From: CAZUCD01 sp964618855
GTDB lineage: Bacteria > Sumerlaeota > Sumerlaeia > SLMS01 > JANRJK01
Direction of reading: 5' to 3'
Assembly: GCA_964618855.1 (NCBI GenBank)
Contig: CAZUCD010000009.1
Location: 1-43,973, forward strand
DNA length: 43,973 bases
This document shows, piece after piece, positions 32,869 to 41,779 of the stretch; the stretch's first letter is position 1; each line of letters begins with the position of its first letter. The notes under the pieces were generated by a model. It was not told the DNA's origin and searched no databases. It was given only the letters and a program-made list of their open reading frames with translations. Made by a program: the position numbers and the translations under genes.

Positions 32869-33537
32869 ATGCTGGCAGTTGATCGCTTTTGCGCGAGGCC
32901 ACATTCTGGGCGTTGCTCCTCGAGGCGAGTGAGGGGGTGGGTGCCCGGAACAGCGTCCTTGGTGGCGGCCCTGTCACTCATGGCTTCATCAATCGGGGCG
33001 GACGTCATCAAGGAACCACCACGTCAGGTTCCACATTCGATTACTCTCTCCGGGGTGGCCAACCTTCGGGAGTATGATTTTTACGTGGCCGTCGGACCTC
33101 GGAATCCTGCCTATCATCCTGTCAAGGATGGGAAACTCAGCCTCGCTGGGGAGCCTGTTGGCTTGCTCTTCGCGGTGAAGAAGGGGGACTCGGTGGAGGA
33201 GGCTGCGATTCCTGCCGCCGGCGGGTCCTCCCGCGAACGATTGTTCCCTGGCGACCTGGTCGGTCGCCCGGGGTGGATTACGGCTGATAAGACCATGTTA
33301 TCCGAGGAGTCGATCTACCCTCCGTCAGGCCCCGGCGTCGGCGTGAGCACGCGCATTGAAGTCTGCGGCATCTCCGGCACCCGCATCGAGCTCGAAAAGA
33401 CACGTGTGGTCGAGCAAAGCCGGTTGTCGGGTAAGGTCGCACTGGCAATCTCGGGTGCGGCTGCATTGGCGCTCGCGGGGGCGCTGTTTGCCCGCTCGCG
33501 GCGACGCAGGATGTCCACCGCGCCCGCCGGTGCCTGA
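32869..33537 (+). CDS. exported protein with C-terminal membrane anchor
   Basis: A 222-residue protein with a long, Arg-rich N-terminus before a hydrophobic signal segment (ASLVAALSLMASSIGA). The mature domain starts ADVIKEPPRQVPHSITLSG and contains YDFYVAVGPRNPAYHP. The C-terminal membrane helix (VALAISGAAALALAGALFA) is followed by RSRRRRM, a tail-anchor or sorting-type end. AGGAGG lies seven bases before ATG 32869, the best ribosome-binding site of the area. I recall similar exported proteins beside small four-helix membrane proteins, the arrangement seen here, but cannot confirm a family. Codons are less GC-biased than in neighbouring genes. Confidence 0.75.
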   Translation: MLAVDRFCARPHSGRCSSRRVRGWVPGTASLVAALSLMASSIGADVIKEPPRQVPHSITLSGVANLREYDFYVAVGPRNPAYHPVKDGKLSLAGEPVGLLFAVKKGDSVEEAAIPAAGGSSRERLFPGDLVGRPGWITADKTMLSEESIYPPSGPGVGVSTRIEVCGISGTRIELEKTRVVEQSRLSGKVALAISGAAALALAGALFARSRRRRMSTAPAGA

Positions 33538-33838
33538 ACTCCTCCTGACGCTTTGTATCGAGGTTCCGATGCTGGTGGCGATTTCACGGTGGTGGAATCC
33601 GACCTCCTTGTCGCCAGCTCGGATCGCAGGATTCGGGATTCTGGTCAACTTGATGACGCAACCAGGAGCGCAGCACTTGCTGTCGAGTGGCCTCGCGTCT
33701 TTCTGGGTGATCGAGGGTCTGGTTTTTGCCGTGGAGGGAGTCTGCTACGCGGCGATCCTTGAAGTGCGACTGCCGCGGGCCCTTCTCCTCTCCGCCGCCC
33801 TCAACACACCAACGGTGGCCCTGTCCTTGGTTTCATGA
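33530..33838 (+). CDS. small four-helix membrane protein
   Basis: A 102-residue membrane protein with four hydrophobic segments: LLLTLCIEVPMLVAI, IAGFGILVNLMTQP, FWVIEGLVFAVEGVCYAAIL and LLLSAALNTPTVALSL. Conserved-looking acidic and Asn/Pro residues sit inside helices (IEVP, NLMTQP, EGLVFAVEG). GTG 33530, which overlaps the upstream gene by eight bases, keeps the first helix whole; ATG 33569 would cut it. Probably functions together with the exported protein encoded just before it. Confidence 0.65.
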   Translation: MPELLLTLCIEVPMLVAISRWWNPTSLSPARIAGFGILVNLMTQPGAQHLLSSGLASFWVIEGLVFAVEGVCYAAILEVRLPRALLLSAALNTPTVALSLVS

Positions 33839-33847
33839 GGACTCCGT

Positions 33848-34870
33848 TCAGCGCATGCGGATGAGGAAGGGGATCTCCGCCAGCACGTGCACGATCGCGA
33901 TTGTGAAGTAGATTTCCCTCGTGATCTCGAAGTCGACGGCGAAGCACACCCAAAGTGCCACAACCAGGAGCGCAGAGAGGGACAATCCGGCCAACACGAT
34001 GCGCCTCACGCGACCGGACCGTCGGGCCACCGGAACCCAGTCCAGGCGCCACGGCGCCTCGCGCATGCCGACGAGGGGAATCGCAATCGTCCACGCGCCG
34101 TAGTGGAGCATCTCCAAGAATGCGTGGGTGGCGACCAGCGTCGTCGCGGGCAGCCCGAGGAAGCCGGGCAACTCGAGTCCACGGCCCGACCCGCCGACGA
34201 AGGTGACGAGGCCGCCTTCGAGCACGGGGGGAAATCGGGAGATGGACCACCATATCCCAGCCAGGCAAAGAGGGATGCATCCCATGCAGGTACGGTACGC
34301 CCGAGTCCATCCCGGGCGCGCCGCGAGTATCTCGCGGTCGAGGACTACGAGCGCGAGCAAGGGGTGAGCGAAGGCCATCAGCAGCAGGCACGCACCGGGA
34401 TGCGCCCAGCATGCCGCGGCGACGGCGAGCACGGCTGGCCACAACCACCACCAATCGCGCCTCGGATTCTGGCGCGATCGCATGGTTGCGAGGATCCCGG
34501 CCCACACGGCAATGGCGGACAGCAGTGCCGGTCTGGCGGACTCGACCAGCCAAGTCGGCGGGCCAGACATCCGTTCGAGCCACGGCAAGGCGACAAAGAG
34601 CCCGGAAAGCACGACCACGCCGATCGCACCCGTCATGAAGTAGGCCCGAAGAGCGCCGAGCCTGCGGGGAAGCCGCGACAAGAGAAACCGCGCCTCGAAC
34701 CAATTGTGCGGGCCGGCAAAAAGAACGACGATCAGGATGGAGAAGTTGACGGGCAGAAGTGCAGCGAGGAGCGCACTTGCCAGCATGAAGGCGCCAAGGG
34801 GGAGGAGGGGACTCCCCGCATGGCGGACTCCGGGGGGGGCCCACATCATGGCGTCGACGGTCGTTGGCAT
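33848..34870 (-). CDS. polytopic membrane protein with GPHNW motif
   Basis: A 340-residue integral membrane protein with about eight to nine hydrophobic helices. A distinct motif GPHNWFEARFLLSRLP follows the second helix; later segments include AFAHPLLALVVLDRE, HAFLEMLHYGAWTIAIPL and the last helix pair with HVLAEIPFLIRMR. Several His residues at helix edges could bind a metal, but this is inference. I do not recognise a named family. ATG 34870 precedes the first helix; longer frames run into low-complexity sequence. It is convergent with the small membrane protein gene, stop codons about nine bases apart. Confidence 0.75.
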   Translation of the reverse strand: MPTTVDAMMWAPPGVRHAGSPLLPLGAFMLASALLAALLPVNFSILIVVLFAGPHNWFEARFLLSRLPRRLGALRAYFMTGAIGVVVLSGLFVALPWLERMSGPPTWLVESARPALLSAIAVWAGILATMRSRQNPRRDWWWLWPAVLAVAAACWAHPGACLLLMAFAHPLLALVVLDREILAARPGWTRAYRTCMGCIPLCLAGIWWSISRFPPVLEGGLVTFVGGSGRGLELPGFLGLPATTLVATHAFLEMLHYGAWTIAIPLVGMREAPWRLDWVPVARRSGRVRRIVLAGLSLSALLVVALWVCFAVDFEITREIYFTIAIVHVLAEIPFLIRMR

Positions 34871-35214
34871 TGCAGGTGGTTCCCCGATGCGACTTCTCAG
34901 CGGAAGTCTGGGTAGAAGGCCGCGCGGCAGGGCAAGTGCACCCGCCATCTGGCTCGGGCCCTGCGACAGGGCGTCGGCTGCGAACGGGAAACACCGAGCA
35001 ATGGACGTTGACGGGAAGAGCAGGACGCGGATTTTCTGGGTGCCGGTGTGGCCCGTCCGCGCGGGCGTCCCGACCATCTGGAGGCCGCCATCGAGTCCAC
35101 ACAGGAGGGCTGAGTGCGGACGTTGGATGAGTATCGCCAGTTGGAGCGCGGCGCGACACTTGCTCGGTTGCCTCGGGTCCCATTGTGCCCGTGATTCCAA
35201 TCAGGAACACCATC
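34871..35214. other. intergenic stretch containing repeat copy B
   Basis: No gene supportable. It holds the second copy of the 40-base repeat (35006-35045). Translated in the same frame as the WPF gene, the copy reads VDGKSRTRIFWVP and then loses all resemblance, so it is a fragment rather than a second gene. Confidence 0.55.
35006..35045 (+). repeat. direct repeat, copy B
   Basis: 39 of 40 bases identical with 32778-32817, same orientation, start-to-start distance 2,228 bases. It lies outside any gene I can support. Confidence 0.9.
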
Positions 35215-35579
35215 ATGTCTGAAGCAAACGTGTTTGCCGTGAAGTCGCTCTATGCCGCCTTTGGGCGCGGCGATGTCCCGGGAGTCCTCGCACACCTCGA
35301 CGCAGACGTGGTTTGGGACGCCGACGGCCAGAGTTGGGGCCTCCCGTGGTATGAACCCTTGCGCGGACGCGACCGCATCGCGGGGTTCTTCGCGGCGCTG
35401 ACCGAACACACCGTCATCCACAAGTTTGCGCCGCAGAACTTTCTTACCGGGGGCAACCAGGTGGCCGTGCCGATCGACCTCGAGATCGAGGTGCGGCGCA
35501 CCGGTCGGCGTGTCGTGGACCTGGAGATTCACCTGTTCACGTTCGGTGAGAGCGGGCTCATCACCCGGTTCGCGCACGT
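35215..35579 (+). CDS. SnoaL-like/NTF2-fold protein, cut by assembly gap
   Basis: The first about 121 residues of a small NTF2-fold protein (SnoaL/ketosteroid isomerase-like): ANVFAVKSLYAAFGRGDVPGVLAHLDADVVWD, then LRGRDRIAGFFAAL and VDLEIHLFTFGESGLITRF. These are typical helix and cone-strand elements of proteins annotated as SnoaL-like or limonene-epoxide-hydrolase-like; the reaction is unknown. Normal length is about 130-150, so only the last strand or so is lost in the gap. Upstream ATG/GTG options exist, but ATG 35215 begins the conserved part. Confidence 0.8.
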
Positions 35580-35679
35580 NNNNNNNNNNNNNNNNNNNNN
35601 NNNNNNNNNNNNNNNNNNNNNNNNNNNNNNNNNNNNNNNNNNNNNNNNNNNNNNNNNNNNNNNNNNNNNNNNNNNNNNN
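35580..35679. other. assembly gap (100 N)
   Basis: Exactly 100 N, the conventional length for a scaffold gap of unknown size. It truncates the SnoaL-like gene (3' end) and the CotH-like gene (3' end). True distance and even adjacency of the two sides depend on the scaffolding. Confidence 0.98.
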
Positions 35680-38130
35680 CGCCTCGACGAGGGCGCTCCA
35701 TGTCGTGCCATTGAACGCGCGCGCCTTCACTGTCGCGGAAGTCGACAGGGCCACGTTGAGGCCAGTCGGTCCGGATAGCGCGCCGGCGGCGATGGCGCCG
35801 CCGATCGCGCGCGGGTCCGTGCCGTTGGTCGTGTAGTAGATCGTCCCGGCGGGCGCCGTCAGCGTCGGCCCCGAGCCCGAAGTGATCGTCCCCCCGAACG
35901 GCGCCATGGTGGGAGCCGCAAACGATGGATAGAGGCCGGCCGCGATGAGCTGGTTCAGCACGATCGTTGATCGCGTGCTGGGCGATGCGTTCAGGTAGTT
36001 GTTCACGATCCAGTTCACGGCCGGGAGCCAATCGTCGTTCCGGTCGCGGGGATTGGTTGTGCTGATGTAGTCCCCCCACCGGGCGGACTCGGCGATGATG
36101 GCCTGGTCGATCTCCGCCATGCGCGCCTGGTAGCGCGCCACGCATGCCGGTGCCGTGAAAACTCCACCGTTGAAGAAGTGCCTGTGAACACGGTCCCCAA
36201 AGTGTACGACGTACTCCGCGTTCAGCCTCAGCCGGTTGTGCGTCCACCACGGGTTGAAGTAGTTCTGGACGGAAAGTCCCCCGGAGATGGTGTAGCTGAC
36301 CCTGTTGATGTTCACACCGGACGAGCGGACGAGCGACCACTCGTTGTCGTGGGGGAGGTACTTGAAGCCCGACTGGTCCACGCGGTTTGCGAGTGCGTAG
36401 AGGTTGCGCGGCTGACTGTTCGACATCGGCGGGCCGAGCGGCATGTCCTGTGCCCCCGTGTAGAACACCAGAAGCATGTAGTCGATCAGGTTGGCCTCGT
36501 CCAGGTACACCGGGAGCCCGGTGTTCACGGAGCCGTCCGCGTTCCTCCCCATGAGCCCGAAGAACTGGGCGTTGGTCGAGGTTCCGGCGTTCACCGCCGT
36601 CCAGTAGTTGTCGTAGAACGCGTCGGTCCCTTCGTTGGCGTACATGACGCCGGTGTTCTCGTCCGACTTCACGACGTCGTAGTCCGCCTCGTTTCCGCCC
36701 AGGTAGGAGACGCAGAAGTGCGCATCCGGTCGTTCCTCGATCTGGTAGAGGCCCCAGTAGAGGCCGTTGAGGTAGAGGTGGATGAAGGGTCCGTTGGTGG
36801 TGATGTGCCCCATGTCGCGGAACGTGTCGTGGCTGAAGGGATCGTCGAGCCAGGTGGCGTTGGACGGGCTGCTGAAGTGCCAGGAGAAGTTCTGCGCGGT
36901 GCGGAAGTCGATTTTGTCGAACTCGGTGCGGTTGAGGCCCGGGATCGCGTAGTCGATCTTCGAGTCGCCGTACTCGGACTTGCAGAGCACGCGGAAGGAG
37001 TGCTTCGGGTTCAGCTTGGACTCGCTGACGCCGCCCCGGATTCGGATGCCCGCGTTGACGTGGAATCCCTCGGATCCATCCGGGTTGATCCACTCGATGG
37101 CGGCGGGCTTCTCGAGTCCATCGGTCGTGGGGTTGGAGTAGATGCCCGACGCCCCGAACAGGTTCGTCAGGTCGGTGGTGATGGACACGGTCGGAATCGC
37201 AAGCAACGCGTCGTCCACGAGGCCGGTGTACCGCGGGTCGTTCACGACGTCGGGATCCATCTCGTAGTCAATGGCCTGCACCGAGCCGCTTCCCGTGGTG
37301 GGCAGGGGCCACGCCGTGGTTGGGCGCGTCGCTGGCTGGAGGATCACCTGGTTCGGGAAGATGTAGGTCTGCGTGTCCACGTCGGTGGGGAACCAGCCCG
37401 TCATGTATGCGAATGCGCGCAGGGTCGTCGTTCCGTTGATCGTGACCGGTCCTGTGTAGATCGTGCCGTTGGTCTCGGTGGGGGTGCTTCCGTCAAGGGT
37501 GTACCGGATGGTGGCGCCCGGCGTCGTCGCGGTGATGTTCACCTGGAACGGCGTGTAGAAGAACCCGCGCTTGATGTCGAACTGAGTGTCCTGGATGACT
37601 CCGAGCCCTGCGTCCGTGTTCGCTGCCCCCGGGGTTGCCGCCTGCAGGTAGCCCGTCGTGGCGTTGGCGCCGTTGCCGTAGGAGATGTTCGACGTCTGCG
37701 CAGGGTAGTTGTAGAACCCCGAGATCACCGTCGTGCCGCCGGGTGCCACGAGGAGGATGTCCTCGCTGTCGGCGTCGAGCTTGTAGCTCGTGTGGATGTA
37801 GCCGAGGCCGTCGATGTACGGGGTCGCACCCGTCGCCAGACCCGAGGCGCAGACGACGAGGTACCCGTTCGCGGGGACGGACGCCGTCGCGGGGAAGGGC
37901 CACTTGGTCAGGTTGTTCTCGTTGTCGGTCATGTAGGCCCCGGCGAGCGACACGGCCGATCCCGTGGGGTTGTGGAGCTCCACCCAGTCGGGATTGCCGC
38001 CGGTGCCATCCACGAGGCCGTTGCTGTTGCTCGCCATGAACTCGTTCACGATGAGGGAGTTCACGTCCGCGGCGGCACGGGATGCGAGGACGGCGACGAT
38101 GGCGGCAAGGAGGGCGGCGCGGTGCATCAT
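35680..38130 (-). CDS. exported lamin-tail/CotH-kinase-like protein, 3' end missing
   Basis: At least 817 residues, truncated by the gap. Signal peptide (MMHRAALLAAIVAVLASRAAA), lamin-tail domain (about 25-150: LIVNEFMASNSNGLVD, DWVELHNPTG), a chitobiase C-terminal-like/Big-type domain (about 190-260: ATIRYTLDGSTPTETNG), then a CotH-like kinase region (about 290-690) with IRIRGGVSESKLNPKHSFRV, LYLNGLYWGLYQIEERPD and the nucleotide-site-like HDNEWSL. After this a second chitobiase-like repeat begins (TIYYTTNGTDPRA). CotH domains are atypical kinases that phosphorylate spore or surface proteins. Start ATG 38130, with GGAG nine bases upstream. Confidence 0.85.
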
Positions 38131-38340
38131 GGGGGACTCCGGAGGCGTGTCTGGCGGCGAGATTCGGTGATCGATGGGCGTTGCCCATGCGATGATCGAG
38201 TGGCTGGGAACAAGCTTTGCGCCAGCTTGGCACGCGGGCACGGCCCAACGCAACGGCGGTGAATCGCCCGCATCGCTGCGTTGATTGCCCTGATGTCAGG
38301 GGTCCGGGTTGCGCCGGCGCACCGCCGCTCCTGCCCGCAC

Positions 38341-38358
38341 GCGTACCATATCGTACGC
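38341..38358. repeat. inverted repeat after the cyclase-kinase gene
   Basis: GCGTAC-catatc-GTACGC, six-base arms, ten bases downstream (minus strand) of the cyclase-kinase stop. No T tract follows, so a terminator role is doubtful. A second palindrome CCCTGA-tg-TCAGGG lies at 38288-38301. Confidence 0.3.
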
Positions 38359-38367
38359 CCGGGAGGG

Positions 38368-41364
38368 TCAGAGGCCCGCCTGCTTCACGGCCTCCAGGAA
38401 GGCGGGCCCCCTGCCCTCCGTGCCGCGCAGCATATCCACCAGGGGCTTCGCCTCATCCTTGCGGCCCGCAACCAGGAGCGCGTGCGCGAGTTCCTCCACG
38501 AAATCGAGGGACTCGGACTTGCCGCACGCAGCCCTGAGGGTCTCGATTGCCTCGGACAGGAGCGGCTCCGCGCGTTCCTTGTTCCCCCGTTCGAGTTCGG
38601 TCTTTGCGAGTTCGCGCTGAGAGACGGCGGCCACAACGCGGGACAGTGTGTCCGCGCCCTCCAAGCCGGCGAGCTCGAGGTTGATCTCGACGGCGCGGGC
38701 GAGGTCGCTGGCCGATGATTCGAGGTCGCCGGCGGCCCTGTGCGCCCGGCCGCGCAGCGAGAGGGTCGTGGCGATGCGGGCGCGATACTGCGCGTTCCTG
38801 GGTTCGATGGCGTGGAGCTTCTCCGCCTGGGCGATGGCCTCATTGGAGTGGCCGATTGAGGCGGCCGTATCCCCCTGCTTCAGGAGCACGCTTGCGAGCT
38901 GGTAGTGCGCGGCGAGAACGCTCTGGATGAGCCTCGTGGAATCGGGCGTGGCGTCGAGGGACTCCTTCGCGAAGCCGAGCGCCTTGGTGTACATTTCGGC
39001 GGCCTGCGGGTAGTCCCCGCGAAGGTCCGCGATGGCGCCGAGCTTGAGCGCGGAGATCGAGCGCAGGCTGCGCAGGCGCGGGTCGGCCGGCGCCTTCGCC
39101 GCAAGCAGTTCCCCAAGCGAGAACGCCTCGCGGTACTGCTTGAGGGCCTCGTCAAGGCGCGACAACTTGCGGAGTGCGTCGCCGTGCGTGTTGAGGGCCT
39201 GCGCGAGGGAGAGCACGTTCGCGTTGTCCGCGGGCGAGTCGTTGAAGACGCGGCGGCTGAAGGCGACATCCTGGGCGAATGCCTCGGCGGCGCCCGCCAT
39301 GTCGCCCTGCCTGTCGAGGGCGCGCCCGATCTCATTCCAGCTCACCCCGACGTCGCGAAGGACCTGGGGGTCCCCCGGGTACCTCGCGAGGAGCTTCTCG
39401 CGCGTCGCGAGGGAGGAGCGGTAGTTGGCGAGCGCGGCGTCGGTGTTCCCCTTCATGATCTGGGCCTCGCCGATGTTGTCGTAGGCCATGGCGCGCCGCA
39501 TGAGCGCGCCGCTCGTCTGGTCGTCCGAACTGGTGGCGTCGAGGTAAGCGGCCGACCGCTGCGCGACCTGTTCCATGAGGTCGAGGCGGCCGATCTCCTT
39601 CAGGCGCCGGAAGACGTCGAAGAGCATGAAGTAGGTGAGGTCCTCGGCCTGGCTGCGGGCGAGGGCCTCGGCCTTGCGCGCTCCGGATTCGGCCTCCTTC
39701 GCGGCGACTGCCTCGAGCCGGAGGCGCTCCTCGCGGCGCAATGCTACGGCGAGGAAGGCTGTGGCGACGAACAGGACCATGGCGAGCACGGCGGTGGCCG
39801 CCGCGGCACGGCGGCCGAGCCGCGCCGTGCGGCGCTTGGCGCGCGTCCGCAGCCTCGTGGCGAGCTCGTCCGCGGAACGCAGCCGCGCGTCGGGATTGCC
39901 CGCCACGCAGGCGGCAATGTCCTCGCGCAGGAGCGGGTCGGGGACCCGCGACTCCCAGCCGGCAGCGATGGCGCGCCCGAAGCCGCCGCCGAAGAGCTGG
40001 TACATGACCACGCCCAGGGAGTAGATGTCCGACTGGATGCTTGCACCCCGGCCCTCGAGCAGCTCGGGCGCCATGTAAAGGCGCGAGCCCGTGCGGGAAC
40101 TGTCGTTCCCGCCGAGCGCGTCCTCGGTCATCCCGGTGTCGGTGATGCCCTGCTTGGCGAGGACGGTGAGGTCGGTCAGCAGGCCGATGCCGAAGTCCGT
40201 GAGGCGCGCCATCGGGGCGCCCGTGGGGGACTTCGTGATGAGGATGTTCGAGGGCTTCAGATCCTTGTGGAGGACGCCGACGGAGTGCGCGGCGCCGACG
40301 GCGGTCGCGATCTGCGCGGCTATCTCGATTCTCGTATCGAGGGGGATTTGGTCGCAGCCACCGCTCGACTCGATCCACTCGGCCAGGGTCCCGCCCTCGG
40401 TGTACTCCGCCTCGAGGAAGAACGGCGGGTGCTCGAACTGCCAATCGATGACGCGTGCGATGTCGGTCCTGCCGCCGAGGAGGCTCTGCAGGACGCGGAA
40501 GAGGGCCACCTCGCGCTTGAGTCCGCGCAGGCGATCGACCTGGAAGCAGAACTTGAAGACCTGCTTTGCCTGGGTCTTGCCGTGGCTCGCGAGCCAGACT
40601 TCCCCGAAGCCGCCCTCGCCGAGTTTCTCGATCAGCGTGAAGTTCGGTCGGCCGGGGATCTCAAGTCCCTTCGCGGGACGCCACCCGAGGGTGTCCTCCT
40701 CGCCTGCCCGCACGGCCCGTCGCGCCTTTGCGGAGTCGGCCGGTGGCGCAAGCGGAGCAAATCCGTCGACGCCGACCTCGTGCACCTCGACGGGATCCTC
40801 GATGCCCTTGAGGAGGTAGGGCCCATGGGCGAGCCAGCGGATCGACTGGTCGGTGGCGTTGATGTCGGAGGTCTGCGCCCTGCGCGCGAGGTCGAAGGCG
40901 GCCTTGGTCAGGAGCGTCTGCCTCGGACCAGACAACGCGGAGATGCGCGCGGCGATAGGGACGGCGATGCCCTCGGCCTGCACCGGCTTGGCGCCCGCCG
41001 CGACGTCCTCGGGGGGATTGCGCCGCAGGACGACCTCGCCCAGGTGGATGCCCACGCGCAGTTCGAACGGGACACCGTAGGCGGCGCCGATCTTCGCATG
41101 CTCGGACTGCGCCTCGAGAGCATAGCGCACGGCGTCGTGCGGCCGGTCGAAGAGGCAGAGAAAGCCGTCCGACCTGTCGATCTCCGAGCCATGGTGCTTG
41201 CGAAGGAGGTCGCGCGAGACGCGATCCTGCCGGGCGAATGCCTCGGAAGCGCGCAAGTCGCCGAGCTTCTCCGTGACGCGCGTGCTGTCCACGAGGTCCG
41301 ACACGAGGATCGTGCGGACTACCTGGCTTGGGGCGTCGTCGGCTGGCGTCATGTGCTGGCTCAC
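38368..41364 (-). CDS. cyclase-like/Ser-Thr kinase/TPR fusion protein
   Basis: A 998-residue signalling protein. Residues about 15-200 form a class III nucleotide cyclase homology domain (VSDLVDST with metal-type Asp23, SDGFLCLFD with Asp66, RVGIHLGE). The usual substrate lysine is absent, and Pro136 replaces the Asn of the NxxxR motif; Arg140 remains. Residues about 242-505 are a Ser/Thr kinase with an intact Gly loop (LGEGGFGEVWLA), Lys271, HKD at 366-368 and DFG at 390-392. A membrane helix (about 521-542) is followed by about 400 residues of TPR-like helical repeats outside. The cyclase part is probably a regulatory relic, the kinase probably active. Start is GTG 41364 or ATG 41352. Confidence 0.88.
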   Translation of the reverse strand: MSQHMTPADDAPSQVVRTILVSDLVDSTRVTEKLGDLRASEAFARQDRVSRDLLRKHHGSEIDRSDGFLCLFDRPHDAVRYALEAQSEHAKIGAAYGVPFELRVGIHLGEVVLRRNPPEDVAAGAKPVQAEGIAVPIAARISALSGPRQTLLTKAAFDLARRAQTSDINATDQSIRWLAHGPYLLKGIEDPVEVHEVGVDGFAPLAPPADSAKARRAVRAGEEDTLGWRPAKGLEIPGRPNFTLIEKLGEGGFGEVWLASHGKTQAKQVFKFCFQVDRLRGLKREVALFRVLQSLLGGRTDIARVIDWQFEHPPFFLEAEYTEGGTLAEWIESSGGCDQIPLDTRIEIAAQIATAVGAAHSVGVLHKDLKPSNILITKSPTGAPMARLTDFGIGLLTDLTVLAKQGITDTGMTEDALGGNDSSRTGSRLYMAPELLEGRGASIQSDIYSLGVVMYQLFGGGFGRAIAAGWESRVPDPLLREDIAACVAGNPDARLRSADELATRLRTRAKRRTARLGRRAAAATAVLAMVLFVATAFLAVALRREERLRLEAVAAKEAESGARKAEALARSQAEDLTYFMLFDVFRRLKEIGRLDLMEQVAQRSAAYLDATSSDDQTSGALMRRAMAYDNIGEAQIMKGNTDAALANYRSSLATREKLLARYPGDPQVLRDVGVSWNEIGRALDRQGDMAGAAEAFAQDVAFSRRVFNDSPADNANVLSLAQALNTHGDALRKLSRLDEALKQYREAFSLGELLAAKAPADPRLRSLRSISALKLGAIADLRGDYPQAAEMYTKALGFAKESLDATPDSTRLIQSVLAAHYQLASVLLKQGDTAASIGHSNEAIAQAEKLHAIEPRNAQYRARIATTLSLRGRAHRAAGDLESSASDLARAVEINLELAGLEGADTLSRVVAAVSQRELAKTELERGNKERAEPLLSEAIETLRAACGKSESLDFVEELAHALLVAGRKDEAKPLVDMLRGTEGRGPAFLEAVKQAGL

Positions 41365-41401
41365 TGCGGTCGCGCGTTCCTGAATGGGCGCGGCTGCCGG
41401 G

Positions 41402-41779
41402 TCAGAACTTCACTGTCCCGGGCAGAGAGAGGACGGCGTGCGCCGCGGCCTGCGCGAAGTACTCGTCGATGTCCGGCCTGGAGGTGCGGGTGACGACCGC
41501 CAGCACGCCGACGACCTTCTGCGAGGGGCGGTGGTACAGCCGCACGACCCCGGGCAGCATGGTGCCCGCCGCCAGGCGCAGCTTCGCCGCGTTCACGAGC
41601 ACGGCGTAGTCGGGCAGGCCCGTGTCCCCGGCAATCAGGTACTTGCCGTTGCGCAGTAGCACGACAATGAACGGGTTGCTCTTCGGAAGGTAACCCCCGA
41701 GTTGGTCACCGGCGGCCTTCGCCGCCTCGTGGGCCGCATCGAGCACATCGCCCACTCCCATCGGCTTGTATGTTCCCAT
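41402..41779 (-). CDS. conserved-looking small protein of unknown function
   Basis: A 125-residue soluble protein. A helix (VGDVLDAAHEAAKAAGDQL) precedes an alternating beta pattern (PFIVVLLRNGKYLIAGD, AVLVNAAKLRLAAG, VVGVLAVVTR) and a final helix (DIDEYFAQAAAHAVLSL), resembling a small alpha/beta fold. No signal, no motif recognised. ATG 41779 has GGAG eight bases before it; GTG 41788 is also in frame. It lies 38 bases upstream of the cyclase-kinase gene on the same strand and may be its partner. Confidence 0.65.
   Translation of the reverse strand: MGTYKPMGVGDVLDAAHEAAKAAGDQLGGYLPKSNPFIVVLLRNGKYLIAGDTGLPDYAVLVNAAKLRLAAGTMLPGVVRLYHRPSQKVVGVLAVVTRTSRPDIDEYFAQAAAHAVLSLPGTVKF

Noticed and set aside
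38905..41493. 862-codon plus-strand frame opposite the cyclase-kinase
   Set aside because: Antisense shadow rich in Arg, Glu and Gly; kinase motifs are on the other strand.
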